Notes: a model not told the origin generated them from the letters alone. Shown: positions 17,520-27,040, numbered from the stretch's first letter. The stretch is DNA of 64,000 nt from CAWUEX02 sp963921305 (GCA_963921305.4 CAWUEX030000002.1:3596001-3660000), one strand, 5' to 3'. A program made the numbers and translations.

Positions 17520-19067
17520 TTAAGCGCTGAGCGGAATCATTTTCTGGCCGAGCAAGCGCCCGAAGGTGAGCGCCGGCGTGACACCCATGCCGTTGGTCAA
17601 AGCATGACCCGACGTCGCGGCATTGCCGATCACTTCACCGGCTGCGTAGAGGTTGGGAATCGGCGTGCCATCCTGCCGCGTCACCCGCAACTGGCCATCG
17701 ACCCCGAGACCCGCATAGGACATGACATTCCAGCCCTGCAGGCGAATGGCGTAGAACGGCCCTTTGGCGATGGGCAGCGGACGGTGCTCGCGGCCCATGG
17801 CATCTTGCGTGCCGTTGATCACGGCATCGTTGTACTTGGCGATGTCATGTTCGAGGTTGAGCGGATTGATTCCTGCTTTGACGCCAAGCTCGCCGAGAGA
17901 CTGAGCCTTCGCGAACATTGGGTGATCGATAAAGGCATCGTCCAATTCTTCACGTGACCAGCGCGGAATAAACGGCGGCGCTGTGTCGAGGACCTCCTGA
18001 TCGAAAATCGCCCAGTGACGGTGTCCCGGTTGCTGACCCAACACATATTCCCGGTGGGCTACGCTCGGGTGATCCTCGCGAACAAACCGCTTGCCATACA
18101 CATTCACGAAGACTTCCCAAGGCGGACGGCGCTGTGGGGCGAGCGCCGGACTGCCAATCGCCGGCGCGGGGAAATAATCGCTTTCCAGAATGGTGCCGAA
18201 CAACGTTGCGTATTTGTCACCACCGCGGACGAAGCCGCCGGCGCCAAGACCAAGCGTAATGCCCTGGCCTTGACTGTACGGGTAGGCGACTTCGCAGAAC
18301 AACGGCACGCCGTGCAATTGCTCAAACATGCGTGGGTTGGATGCGCACCCTCCGCTGGTCAGCACGACAAACTTGCCGCGATAATCCATGCGTTCGCCAC
18401 TGTCGTTCTCCGTGACCACACCGCGTACCGCGCCGGTGTCATCCTGAACCAGATCGACCGCGCGGGTGCTGAGAAGGACCTCTAGCTGGCCGGACTTCTG
18501 ATGCTCCTCCAGCAAGGGAGCAAGGATGTCGCGGAACGCCTTCGCGCCGCGTTCATTCCACTGGTACCGGCGCGTTGTGAACGGCTCGTGACCGCCCCCC
18601 ACAACCGGGTGATTCTCGCGGACGGTGAATCCGCGATCCGCGTACCAGTTCAAGGTATCCGCAGCGTTGTCAACGACCAGGCGTGTCAAAAGCGGATCCG
18701 ACGTGTTGCGGTTGATCCGCATGACATCGTCATAGTGGGCATCTGGAGAGTCTTCGATTCCTTGCTCTTTCTGCCACACGGTTCCCGCCGCCGCGACCTG
18801 TCCGGTCGACCGGTCCATGGTCCCGCCGAGGATCGGCGCAGCGTCGATAAGCAACACCCGCGCACCACGCTCGGAGGCAAAGTGAGCCAAGGGCATGCCG
18901 GCCGTGCCGCCGCCGATGACGATGATGTCCCATTCGGAACTTTGCGCTTTCGCCTGACGTATTGAGAACGGTTTTGCACTCATGGCAAGTGATGCTGCCG
19001 ACGCCGTCAGAAACGTGCGCTTGGACATTCTTGGATTGATGATCGAATTCTTAAATGAGCCCGTCAT
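17520..19067 (-). CDS. FAD-dependent oxidoreductase, fumarate reductase/ketosteroid dehydrogenase type, exported
   Basis: A 515-residue flavoprotein of the FAD_binding_2 family. A Tat-like signal (SKRTFLTASAASLAMSA, cleavage near KAQ) comes before the FAD motif WDIIVIGGGTAGMPLAHFASERGARVLLIDAAP, so it probably works in the periplasm. The FAD-contact C-terminus (NLYAAGEVIGNAATSGHALTNGMGVTPALTFGR) is intact. The substrate is unknown; family members reduce fumarate-like acids or dehydrogenate steroids. The ATG at 19067 has a GGGAGAGAG ribosome site. It interrupts the usual order between the LysM/M23 gene and DUF815, suggesting an insertion. Confidence 0.82.
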   Translation of the reverse strand: MTGSFKNSIINPRMSKRTFLTASAASLAMSAKPFSIRQAKAQSSEWDIIVIGGGTAGMPLAHFASERGARVLLIDAAPILGGTMDRSTGQVAAAGTVWQKEQGIEDSPDAHYDDVMRINRNTSDPLLTRLVVDNAADTLNWYADRGFTVRENHPVVGGGHEPFTTRRYQWNERGAKAFRDILAPLLEEHQKSGQLEVLLSTRAVDLVQDDTGAVRGVVTENDSGERMDYRGKFVVLTSGGCASNPRMFEQLHGVPLFCEVAYPYSQGQGITLGLGAGGFVRGGDKYATLFGTILESDYFPAPAIGSPALAPQRRPPWEVFVNVYGKRFVREDHPSVAHREYVLGQQPGHRHWAIFDQEVLDTAPPFIPRWSREELDDAFIDHPMFAKAQSLGELGVKAGINPLNLEHDIAKYNDAVINGTQDAMGREHRPLPIAKGPFYAIRLQGWNVMSYAGLGVDGQLRVTRQDGTPIPNLYAAGEVIGNAATSGHALTNGMGVTPALTFGRLLGQKMIPLSA

Positions 19068-19162
19068 GGCGCTCTCTCCCTCTCTATTTGAGGGCTAGTT
19101 TGGCACCATTCGGGCAGCCTGTCAGGTGCCTTGGAACGCCCGGTTGGGCGGCGAACGAGACC

Positions 19163-20098
19163 TTAGCTTGTGCGGGAGTCGAGATATCGCAAGGGGTCCA
19201 CGGCCCGCGTGCCGCGCCGCAATTCGAAGTGCAGCTGGGGCGAGCGGACATTGCCCGACTGACCGGCCCGCGAGATCACCTGACCGCGCTTGACCTCGTC
19301 GCCACGCTTGACCAGCAATTCTTTGTTGTGGGCGTAAGCAGTCATCCACCCGTCGGCATGCTTGATGAGCAGGAGATTGCCGAAACCTTGGAGTTCATTG
19401 CCGGAATACGCGACCACGCCATTTTCCGCCGCACGTACTTCCGCGCCTTCACGCACCGCGATGTTGATACCGTCGTTATGCAATCCCTTACCTGCCGGCC
19501 CGAACTTGGAGACCAGCTCGCCGTCGACCGGCCAGACAAACCGGCTGCCGGATCGCGCCGGCGGCGCAGGTGGGGCGACGGGCGCGGACACTGTATCTCG
19601 GGATGACGGCCGAGTTGACTGCGGCGTGGTTGACGGCGGCTGTTGGCGCGACGGTGCGCGGGCGACAGCGGTTGCGGTTGTGTAGGTGTCCGGCACCATC
19701 AATTGCTGCCCAGGAAAGATCGTATAGGGCGACTGAATATTATTTTTCTGAGCCAGCGACCGCATGTCGACGCCGTAACGGCGGGAAATCGCATAGAGAC
19801 TGTCGCCGCTCTGGACGACATGAACGACCGGTGGGTCGATCTTCAGCACTTGGCCAGGATAGAGAATATAAGGCGGCTCAAGTCCGTTCGCTTCAATGAG
19901 CGCTTTCATCGGCACGTTGTAGCGGCGGGAGATCGTATACACGCTGTCGCCGCTCTGGACGGTGACCGCGCGGGGCGTGTCGGCGCCTGCCAGAAACCCG
20001 CCACGATACCCGGGAGGTGGCTCCCACTTCGGCGCACACGCCGCGAGAACCAGCGCCGTGAAACAACAGACAAGCAATTTGGAAAGGCGAGTTTGCAT
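19163..20098 (-). CDS. Lipoprotein with two LysM domains and a degenerate LytM/M23 domain (NlpD-like)
   Basis: A 311-residue lipoprotein (signal ending LVLAAC) with two LysM peptidoglycan-binding domains (TVQSGDSVYTISRRYNVP and HVVQSGDSLYAISRRYGVD) and a C-terminal M23 domain. The usual HxxxD zinc site is replaced by HNDGIN, and the HxH motif is QLHFE, so it is probably not a hydrolase. That matches NlpD/EnvC-type activators of wall amidases in division. The start at 20098 places the lipoprotein signal properly. It is the last gene of the surE-pcm-nlpD group, a common bacterial order. Confidence 0.88.
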   Translation of the reverse strand: MQTRLSKLLVCCFTALVLAACAPKWEPPPGYRGGFLAGADTPRAVTVQSGDSVYTISRRYNVPMKALIEANGLEPPYILYPGQVLKIDPPVVHVVQSGDSLYAISRRYGVDMRSLAQKNNIQSPYTIFPGQQLMVPDTYTTATAVARAPSRQQPPSTTPQSTRPSSRDTVSAPVAPPAPPARSGSRFVWPVDGELVSKFGPAGKGLHNDGINIAVREGAEVRAAENGVVAYSGNELQGFGNLLLIKHADGWMTAYAHNKELLVKRGDEVKRGQVISRAGQSGNVRSPQLHFELRRGTRAVDPLRYLDSRTS

Positions 20099-20173
20099 GC
20101 CGAAGAACGATACGGATGGATTTGCGTTTCCGCAATATTTAGGCGCTAACCGGGGCATTTCAAAGCTGACGCC

Positions 20174-20821
20174 CTACTCGCCCTCAGGCAACCCCTGGAC
20201 CAAAGGTACAAAACGCACCGGAAACATTTGCTCAGAACTGATATTGCTCCCCGACTTGGTGACCCGCACCACCATCTGGTCGAGTTTGCCGGACTCCCCA
20301 ACCGGCAGGACCATGATTCCACCCTCGTCGGACAATTGGGCGACAAGTTCCTGAGGAACAACCGGTGCGGCCGCCGTGACGAGGATGCGGTCGAACGGCG
20401 CAAGCCGCGGCCAGCCCTTCCAGCCGTCGCCGGCCTGAGTGGTGATGTTGTGCAAGGCCATGTCAGCAAAACGATGCTCAGCCGTCTGCAGCAAGTCCTT
20501 GTGGCGTTCGATGGTGTACACCCGCCGGCACAGGCGCGAGAGAATTGCCGCTTGGTAGCCGGACCCAGTGCCGATCTCCAACACGGTGTGCCGGTCGGTT
20601 AGCTCAAGCGCCTGGGTCATCAAGCCAACCACTAAGGGCTGGCTGATGGTCTGGCCGCAGGAGATGGGTAAGGCCCGGTTTGCCCAGGCTTGGTCCAAGA
20701 AGGAGTCTTCGACGAACTTCTCCCGCGGAATGCGCTCCATCGCGGACAACACATTGGTGTTTGTCACCCCCGAGTTGCGGAGGTCCATGATCAATCTGAT
20801 CCGGCGGGACTCTTGGCTCAC
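20174..20821 (-). CDS. pcm: Protein-L-isoaspartate O-methyltransferase
   Basis: A 215-residue SAM-dependent enzyme that methylates isoaspartyl residues in aged proteins for repair. The N-terminal MERIPREKFV, the SCGQTISQPLVVGLMTQAL segment and the SAM motif VLEIGTGSGYQAAILSRL are diagnostic; the C-terminus has ILVTAAAP. Its start overlaps the surE stop by four bases, so the two are co-translated. Confidence 0.95.
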   Translation of the reverse strand: MSQESRRIRLIMDLRNSGVTNTNVLSAMERIPREKFVEDSFLDQAWANRALPISCGQTISQPLVVGLMTQALELTDRHTVLEIGTGSGYQAAILSRLCRRVYTIERHKDLLQTAEHRFADMALHNITTQAGDGWKGWPRLAPFDRILVTAAAPVVPQELVAQLSDEGGIMVLPVGESGKLDQMVVRVTKSGSNISSEQMFPVRFVPLVQGLPEGE

Positions 20822-21594
20822 TCGAGAACCTGCGACAGCGCGCTTAGAGTGTCATAGTCGGTAAGGTCGACGCACAAAGGTGTGACGGAAATGTAGCCCT
20901 GCGCCGCGATGTGGAGGTCGGACTTTTCGTCTTGGGTGTCACTCATGCGCGGCGCGCCGATCCACATGTAGGGGCGGCCCCGCGGGTCTTCCCTGAGAAT
21001 AAGATCGTCCCCGATTTTGTGTTTACCCTGATGGGTGAGCCTGGTGCCTTTGACATCCGCCGGCGCTAAATCGGGAAAGTTTATGTTGATCAGGGTATCT
21101 CGGCCCCAACTCGCCTTGCACACAGACTTAATCAGGTCTGGGGCAAAGGCCTCGGCCGTTGCCCAATCCGGTTCGCCATTCATCAATTGACTGAGTGCGA
21201 TTGACGGGACCCCCTGGAGGGTGGCCTCCAAGGCCGCGGCAACGGTTCCAGAATAGTGAACGTCCTCGCCCAGATTGGCGCCCATGTTGATTCCGGAAAG
21301 CACCAAATCCGGCTGCGTATCTTCCATGATGTGCTGGACGGCGACGAGCACGCAATCCGTCGGCGTGCCGTCGATCATGTACCGCTTATCGCCAAGCTGA
21401 GTTGGTCTCAAAGGATGATGCAGCGTGAGGGAGTGCCCCGCCCCGCTCTGCTCATGCGCAGGCGCCACCACCCACACGTCATCCGACAGCGAACGGGCGA
21501 TGCGTTCGAGAACGGCGAGCCCCGGAGCATGAATGCCGTCATCGTTGGACAACAGTATGCGGCACTTCGAGAGGTCATCCAGCGGTGTGAACAT
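20818..21594 (-). CDS. surE: 5'/3'-nucleotidase SurE
   Basis: A 258-residue metal-dependent nucleotidase/polyphosphatase acting on nucleoside monophosphates. The metal site ILLSNDDGIHAPGL, the VVAPAHEQSGAGHSLTL stretch, GTPTDCV and LVLSGINMGANLGEDVHYSGTV are all intact. It lies 14 bases after serS and overlaps pcm. Confidence 0.95.
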   Translation of the reverse strand: MFTPLDDLSKCRILLSNDDGIHAPGLAVLERIARSLSDDVWVVAPAHEQSGAGHSLTLHHPLRPTQLGDKRYMIDGTPTDCVLVAVQHIMEDTQPDLVLSGINMGANLGEDVHYSGTVAAALEATLQGVPSIALSQLMNGEPDWATAEAFAPDLIKSVCKASWGRDTLININFPDLAPADVKGTRLTHQGKHKIGDDLILREDPRGRPYMWIGAPRMSDTQDEKSDLHIAAQGYISVTPLCVDLTDYDTLSALSQVLE

Positions 21595-21608
21595 ACGGAT
21601 CGCGCGGA

Positions 21609-22892
21609 TTACTGAGCCGGCGGACGCAGCGCGTCGAGGCCGCCCATATACGGCTTGAGGGCCTCCGGCACAGCGACCGACCCATCCGCTTGCTGATAGT
21701 TTTCAAGCACGGCGACCAAGGTCCGCCCGACCGCGAGACCCGATCCGTTCAAGGTGTGCACGGGCGTGGTGCCCTTACCGCCTTCTTCCGGCTTGTAGCG
21801 CGCGTTCATACGCAGCGCCTGGAAGTCACGGCAGTTGGAACAACTGGAAATCTCGCGGTAGCGGTCCTGTCCGGGCAGCCACACCTCCAGGTCGTAGGTG
21901 CGTGTGGCGCTGAAGCCCATGTCGCCCGCGGACAGCGCCATGACCCGGTACGGTATTTCTAATTTCTTGAGGATACCCTCGGCGCAGGCGGTCATGCGCT
22001 CAAGTTCCTCTGCCGATTGATCCGGTTCAACGATCGACACCATTTCGACTTTGTCGAACTGATGCTGGCGGATCATGCCGCGGGTGTCCTTGCCCGCCGC
22101 TCCGGCCTCGCGGCGGAAGCAGGGCGTAAAGGCGGTAAACCGCAGCGGCAATTCGGCAGCTGTGAGAATTTTGTCCGCCACCAAATTGGTCAGCGACACC
22201 TCAGCCGTGGGGATCAGCCACAGATCGTCCTGGGTGCGGTATTGATCCTCGGCGAATTTCGGCAACTGGCCGGTGCCGAGCAACGCGTTATCCTTGACCA
22301 GGAGAGGCGGCATCACTTCCGTATAGCCATTCTCCTGAGTGTGGGTGTCGAGCATAAGCTGGGCGATGGCTCGGCTCATTCGGGCCAAAGGACCGGATAG
22401 CACGGCGAAACGCGCGCCGGACATCCCGGCGGCGGTTTCAAAGTCGATCCCCGCGAGGTGTTCGCCCAAATCAACGTGATCGCGCACTTTGAAATCGTAG
22501 GTCTTGGGCTCACCAATGCGGCGCAGCTCGACATTGTCGTCCTCGGTTAAGCCGTCGGGCACTTCGTTATGGGGGAGGTTAGGAAGTCCCAGCAGCAGCG
22601 CGCGCACCTCATCGCCCACCTGGCGCTGCTGATCCTCAAGCGCGGCCATATCGTCTTTCATGGCCGACACCCGGGCCATCAGATCGGTGGCATCACCGCC
22701 CTCTTTCTTGACCTGGCCGATTTTCTTCGAGGTCTCATTGCGCTCGGCTTGCATCGCCTGGAGCTTGGTGACGATTTCGCGGTTGCGCGCATCCAGCTCC
22801 AGCACGGCGGCGGACTGAGCCTCCAAACCCCGCCGGGCCAAGCCGGCGTCGAAGGCGTCCGGGTTGTCTCGAATCCACTTGAGGTCGTGCAT
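21609..22892 (-). CDS. serS: Seryl-tRNA synthetase
   Basis: A 427-residue class II aminoacyl-tRNA synthetase charging tRNA-Ser. It begins with the typical MHDLKWIRDNPDAFDAGLARRG, followed by the long coiled-coil arm (residues about 30-100). Class II motif 2 (FTPCFRREAGAAGKDTRGMIRQHQFDKVE) and motif 3 (NGSGLAVGRTLVAVLENYQQ) are present. I chose the ATG at 22892; a longer reading uses a TTG nine codons upstream. It lies between tatC and surE, the usual order in this class. Confidence 0.96.
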   Translation of the reverse strand: MHDLKWIRDNPDAFDAGLARRGLEAQSAAVLELDARNREIVTKLQAMQAERNETSKKIGQVKKEGGDATDLMARVSAMKDDMAALEDQQRQVGDEVRALLLGLPNLPHNEVPDGLTEDDNVELRRIGEPKTYDFKVRDHVDLGEHLAGIDFETAAGMSGARFAVLSGPLARMSRAIAQLMLDTHTQENGYTEVMPPLLVKDNALLGTGQLPKFAEDQYRTQDDLWLIPTAEVSLTNLVADKILTAAELPLRFTAFTPCFRREAGAAGKDTRGMIRQHQFDKVEMVSIVEPDQSAEELERMTACAEGILKKLEIPYRVMALSAGDMGFSATRTYDLEVWLPGQDRYREISSCSNCRDFQALRMNARYKPEEGGKGTTPVHTLNGSGLAVGRTLVAVLENYQQADGSVAVPEALKPYMGGLDALRPPAQ

Positions 22893-22982
22893 GGCGTGGT
22901 AAACCGCATCAAAAGGCAAAGATGCAGCGGGTTATACGGAACGGAGGGGCAAGCGTCCACCGGCTAGAGCGGACTCCTGGCC

Positions 22983-23804
22983 TTAGGCCTCGTTGAAATC
23001 GGTGTCCTCGAAGCCGTCGTCCTCGGCGTCCACCGCCCAGGCTTCCTCGCGTTTGCGCTCGACAATGCGGCAGGCGTAGATGCTCAACTCGTAAAGAAGC
23101 ATCATCGGAATGGCCAACCCGATCTGACTGATCACATCCGGCGGCGTGACGATGGCGGCAAACACAAACACCCCGACAATGGCGTACTTGCGCTTCTCAA
23201 CCAGGCCATCGGCCGAGACGATGCCGACCCGGGCCAGAAGAACGAGCAGCACGGGCAGTTGGAAACTGATACCGAAGGCCAGGATCAACTTCATTACCAG
23301 GCTCAGGTATTCCCCAACTCTTGCCTCCAGTTCGATCGGCAGGATGCCCTCGTCGGCTCCGGTTTGAAACCCGAGCAGGAAGCGCCACGCCATCGGCATG
23401 ATGAAGTAATAGACAAACGACGCGCCTGCCGTGAACAGGACAGGGCTGGCGATGAGGAACGGCGCGAGGGCGCTTTTTTCATGCTTGTATAGGCCGGGTG
23501 CAATGAACATCCAGAGCTGGGTGGCGAAGATCGGGAAGCTGATGCAAACCGCGGCGAAGAACGCCACCATAATGTGGGTGAAGAACGCCTCGGTCAGCGC
23601 CGTGTAGATCATGCGGTTGGTGCCGCCGACCTCTTCCATGACCTGAGCCAAGGGCGCCACGAGGAAATTGTAGATCGGCTGCGCGAGATAAAAACATGCG
23701 AAAAACGCGACCAGAAACGCCAGAATGGACCAGATCAAACGCGACCGCAGCTCGATCAGATGATCGAGCAGCGGCATGGTATGGGAGTCGGGATTCTCCG
23801 CCAT
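22983..23804 (-). CDS. tatC: Sec-independent protein translocase subunit TatC
   Basis: A 273-residue inner-membrane protein with six helices that recognises twin-arginine signals. The start MPLLDHLIELRSRLIWS, the central FVYYFIMPMAWRFLLGFQ segment and a KYAIVGVFVFAAIVTPPDVISQ stretch are typical. The C-terminal tail is acidic. It ends the tatA-tatB-tatC set. Several likely Tat substrates are in this window (both DUF1838 proteins, the FAD oxidoreductase, the aldo/keto reductase and the alpha/beta hydrolase). Confidence 0.95.
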   Translation of the reverse strand: MAENPDSHTMPLLDHLIELRSRLIWSILAFLVAFFACFYLAQPIYNFLVAPLAQVMEEVGGTNRMIYTALTEAFFTHIMVAFFAAVCISFPIFATQLWMFIAPGLYKHEKSALAPFLIASPVLFTAGASFVYYFIMPMAWRFLLGFQTGADEGILPIELEARVGEYLSLVMKLILAFGISFQLPVLLVLLARVGIVSADGLVEKRKYAIVGVFVFAAIVTPPDVISQIGLAIPMMLLYELSIYACRIVERKREEAWAVDAEDDGFEDTDFNEA

Positions 23805-23809
23805 TTATA

Positions 23810-24295
23810 CTAGCTGGTGCTGGCCGCCGCCGCAGCATCGCGTTTTTCGGCGGAAGCCGCGTTCGCGACGGGCTCAGGTTTAGACGCATCGGGTATGGCA
23901 GGTTTTGCGGCATCCTCGGCGACGGGCTTCGGTTTCGGTGCTGCACTTGCCGTCGGGCTGTGGCCGGCGGAGGACTTGATGTCGGCGACCTGACCGCGCG
24001 CGTCTGAAATCGTCTCATTCAGTTCGCGGGTGAATTCCCCGGTCGGGTCGACGGTCTGGCTGATCGCCGTGCCAATGTCTTTGTTCTTGATTGAGGTGAC
24101 GGTACGCCGAACTTCATCCAACTCGGCTTCGCGCACAAGATCATCCATATGGCCTTGGAACTCGGAGGCCAGCCGCCGTGCTTTCTTCATGAAGCGCGCA
24201 AGTTGACGCATGGCATGGGGCAGCTCTTTCGGCCCGAGGACGAGAATAATCGCCAGGCCGATAATCGAAAACTCCCACCAGCTCATGCCGAACAT
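23810..24295 (-). CDS. tatB: Sec-independent protein translocase subunit TatB
   Basis: A 161-residue protein with one N-terminal helix (SWWEFSIIGLAIILVLGPKELPHAMRQLARF) followed by an amphipathic helix and a long, Ala/Pro/Lys-rich cytoplasmic tail of low complexity. With TatC it forms the signal-receptor complex. It lies six bases before tatC. Confidence 0.93.
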   Translation of the reverse strand: MFGMSWWEFSIIGLAIILVLGPKELPHAMRQLARFMKKARRLASEFQGHMDDLVREAELDEVRRTVTSIKNKDIGTAISQTVDPTGEFTRELNETISDARGQVADIKSSAGHSPTASAAPKPKPVAEDAAKPAIPDASKPEPVANAASAEKRDAAAAASTS

Positions 24296-24347
24296 GGCGC
24301 ACGTGCCTCAAAGCTTGAGAAAGAACAGCCGGTTTCCCGGGCCGGAG

Positions 24348-24581
24348 TTAGGCGCGGGAGGACGCTTCGTCCTTGTCCTTCGCCATCGCGGTGTCTTCAC
24401 CTTTTTCTTCGTCGATGGCCTTGGACTCCGCCGTCGCGTCGTCATCATCTTTGAGGCCCGACTTGAAGGCTTTGACGCCCTTAGCGACATCGCCCATGAG
24501 AGCCGGAATTTTGCCCTTGCCGAAAAGCAGCAGGACAACCAACAGAACAACGATCCAGTGCCAGATGCTAAAGGAGCCCAT
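24348..24581 (-). CDS. tatA: Sec-independent protein translocase subunit TatA
   Basis: A 77-residue pore-forming subunit with the typical helix WHWIVVLLVVLLLFGKGKIPALMGDVAKGVKAFK and a short charged tail. It lies 52 bases upstream of tatB. The region upstream (24582-24734) separates it from scpB and may hold a promoter, though none can be fixed by eye. Confidence 0.93.
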   Translation of the reverse strand: MGSFSIWHWIVVLLVVLLLFGKGKIPALMGDVAKGVKAFKSGLKDDDDATAESKAIDEEKGEDTAMAKDKDEASSRA

Positions 24582-24734
24582 GTTATTGATTCTCCGTCAT
24601 ATTTTGTGCGTTTGCTGCAGATATCATCGCAGAATTAACGATTTGCCGCAATGGCAGCCAAACCAACCGAAATTCCTGGGAAGTAACTAGGTCTGAAATC
24701 TGGCGAGCGCAAGCAAAAGCGCGCCACACAGCGG

Positions 24735-25538
24735 TTATTCGGTCTTGCCGTCTTCCGGCTCAAAAGCGGCCTCGTCTTGGGCAGCGGGCTGTTCCGCGCT
24801 GGTTTCGTCGCCGGTATCTGCGGCTCCATCGGCAGCGAGATCATCACCGTCGCTCAGCGGCTCCAGAGCCTCGTCTGACTCCTCGGTATCGAACAGCAGG
24901 GTGTCACCTTCCTTGGCGCGGGCATTATACGCCGCCAGTCCGTGGCGGGAGTCGAGCAGACCCGCCGCCTTAAGTTCGTCGATGCCCGGCAAGTCGGACA
25001 GGGCTTCGAGGCCGAAGTGGTCCAGGAAATTATCGGAGGTACCCCAGGTCACGGGCCGGCCAGGCGTCTGCCGCCGGCCCTTGGGTTTAATCCAGCCTTC
25101 TTCGAGCAATAGGTCGAGCGTGCCCTTGCTGATGACGACCCCCCTGATCTCTTCGATCTCAGCCCGGGTCACCGGCTGGTGATAGGCAATGATCGCCAGA
25201 GTTTCCGTCGCCGCGCGGGACAGTTTACGCGGCACGATTTTTTCGAGCTTGAGACGATCGCCTAGATCCGGCGCGGTGCGGAAGAACCAGCGATTGTTGG
25301 TGCGGGTGAGCTCCACACCCCGGCCTTCGTACAGCGCCTTGAGCCGGTCCAGGATGCCAGGGATGTCGGCCCCCTCACCCAGCCTTTCGGCCATCGCTTT
25401 CTCTGAGACAGCGCTGCCTGATGCTAAGACCAGCGCCTCGACCAGGCGCATGTCCTCGTCGAAGTTGCGCTCCGGTTCCTCTGGGGTCTCGGGGACAAGT
25501 TCTACAACGTTGTCGCTCGCGGCGTCGGAAACAGTCAT
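24735..25538 (-). CDS. scpB: Segregation and condensation protein B
   Basis: A 267-residue protein with winged-helix domains that binds ScpA and the SMC complex in chromosome condensation. Typical segments are LVEALVLASGSAVSEKAMAERL, LSRAATETLAIIAYHQPVTRAEIEEIRGV and LKPKGRRQTPGRP-like sequence followed by TSDNFLDHFGLEALSDLP. The C-terminal about 60 residues are acidic and of low complexity. The start overlaps the scpA stop by four bases. Confidence 0.94.
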   Translation of the reverse strand: MTVSDAASDNVVELVPETPEEPERNFDEDMRLVEALVLASGSAVSEKAMAERLGEGADIPGILDRLKALYEGRGVELTRTNNRWFFRTAPDLGDRLKLEKIVPRKLSRAATETLAIIAYHQPVTRAEIEEIRGVVISKGTLDLLLEEGWIKPKGRRQTPGRPVTWGTSDNFLDHFGLEALSDLPGIDELKAAGLLDSRHGLAAYNARAKEGDTLLFDTEESDEALEPLSDGDDLAADGAADTGDETSAEQPAAQDEAAFEPEDGKTE

Positions 25539-26344
25539 GAGGGCTCCACGGGCTCCGGCCGGTTGGCCGGTTTAAGATAGATGGGCGAAAACGGGCCACC
25601 GTCCTGACGGATATCCGCCTTACCCTGGCGCACCAGTTCCAACGCGGCCAACAGGGTCGTGCTGAGCGCGGAACGGCGCTTGAACGGCGGCAAGTCGCCC
25701 TGCGGCAGGAACGACATCAGAACCGTCCAGTCAGGAACATTCGGCAGGACAGACCGCAGCCGGTCGATGGCTTCATCGATGGAGTACAAGTCGATGGGTT
25801 CGATTTCAAGAGACGTCGGCGCCCCTTCTTGACGGGCGCGGCCATAGGCGCGCAGCAGGTCGTACAGGGAAATGTCGTAGACGGAGGTGTAAGTAACTGG
25901 CAGGCCTTCCGGATCGCCACGGGTGAAGAAGGCCTGACCTTTGCGCGGCAGTTCCATGAGCTTTTTGCCAGCGTCCTGCATGGCTTGAAGCCGCAGCAAC
26001 TGCCATTTCAGCGCATCGGCCATCTCGGCTGCGCTGGGCTCTTCTTCTTCCTCCCGCGGCAGCAGCAGTTTCGATTTCAGGTAGGCCAGCCACGCCGCCA
26101 TGACCAGATAGTCGGCAGCGAGCTCCAGGTAGTGCTGACGCGCCGCTTCGACAAACAGCAGGTATTGCTCGGCCAACTCCAGGATGGAGATGTGGATCAG
26201 GTCGACCTTCTGATCCCGGGCTAGGGTTAACAGGACATCGATGGGCCCCTCAAACCCGGCCAGATTGAGCACCAGGTCCGATGGACCGGGCTCGCCGCGG
26301 GCAATCTCCGGCTGATCCTCTTCAAATGGGGGACGTTCGTCCAT
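25535..26344 (-). CDS. scpA: Segregation and condensation protein A
   Basis: A 269-residue kleisin that bridges the heads of SMC. It opens with LVLNLAGFEGPIDVLLTLARDQKVDLIHISILELAEQYL, diagnostic of ScpA, and ends with an FKRRSALSTTLLAALELVRQGKADI winged-helix segment. It is translationally coupled to scpB and lies 16 bases after the site-2 protease gene. Confidence 0.95.
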   Translation of the reverse strand: MDERPPFEEDQPEIARGEPGPSDLVLNLAGFEGPIDVLLTLARDQKVDLIHISILELAEQYLLFVEAARQHYLELAADYLVMAAWLAYLKSKLLLPREEEEEPSAAEMADALKWQLLRLQAMQDAGKKLMELPRKGQAFFTRGDPEGLPVTYTSVYDISLYDLLRAYGRARQEGAPTSLEIEPIDLYSIDEAIDRLRSVLPNVPDWTVLMSFLPQGDLPPFKRRSALSTTLLAALELVRQGKADIRQDGGPFSPIYLKPANRPEPVEPS

Positions 26345-26360
26345 GACCTCGGCGCGTTCC

Positions 26361-27032
26361 TTAAATCAATCCGGCGATAACCACGATGCCACTGATCACG
26401 GCTTCGACAATGGGCAGGACAACCCACGAGAAAGGCTGAATCGGCACTCCCACAACGGAGCCAAGAAACGGCAGGAGGAATAGAGCCCCGATCAGGATCA
26501 ACATGCCGTATTTTTCCAGCCGGGCCAAGCGCATAGCCGGGCCGGGCGGCAATAAGCCGACGGCGATCCGGCCACCGTCCAGAGGAGGTAAAGGAATAAG
26601 ATTAAAAACGAACAGTATCACATTCAAAAATAAGCTGTTTCTTAGGGTGTCGAAGGTCCAGGAGGCGGCCTCGTTGGGCAGGTATGGCAGAACGTGGATC
26701 AGGCGGGCAGAGACAAGCGCCAGAAACAGGTTTACCGCAGGTCCGGCGGCGGCGACCCACACCATATCCCGCTTTGGGCTGCGCAGGCGGTTGAAATTGA
26801 CCGGCACGGGCTTGGCCCAGCCAAAGACGAAGGGCGCCCGGGTCAGGATCAGCAGCGCCGGCAGGACAACCGTTCCCATGGGATCGACGTGACGGAACGG
26901 GTTAAGCGACACCCGCCCCTGCTCTTTGGCGGTTGGGTCACCGAAATACATCGCGGCGTAGCCATGGGCGGCCTCGTGCAGCGTGATGGCCAGGAGCGCG
27001 GGAATGATCCAGGTGGAGGCGGTGTAAAGCAT
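26361..27032 (-). CDS. Site-2 protease family (M50) membrane metalloprotease
   Basis: A 223-residue polytopic protease with the zinc motif HEAAH in ALLAITLHEAAHGYAAMYFGD and the second metal-ligand motif NLIPLPPLDGGR. It is short and has no PDZ domain, like the group-III YwhC/Rip-type members. The substrate is unknown. It lies between nagZ and scpA in the conserved block, nine bases after nagZ. Confidence 0.9.
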   Translation of the reverse strand: MLYTASTWIIPALLAITLHEAAHGYAAMYFGDPTAKEQGRVSLNPFRHVDPMGTVVLPALLILTRAPFVFGWAKPVPVNFNRLRSPKRDMVWVAAAGPAVNLFLALVSARLIHVLPYLPNEAASWTFDTLRNSLFLNVILFVFNLIPLPPLDGGRIAVGLLPPGPAMRLARLEKYGMLILIGALFLLPFLGSVVGVPIQPFSWVVLPIVEAVISGIVVIAGLI

Positions 27033-27040
27033 GACGTGGG

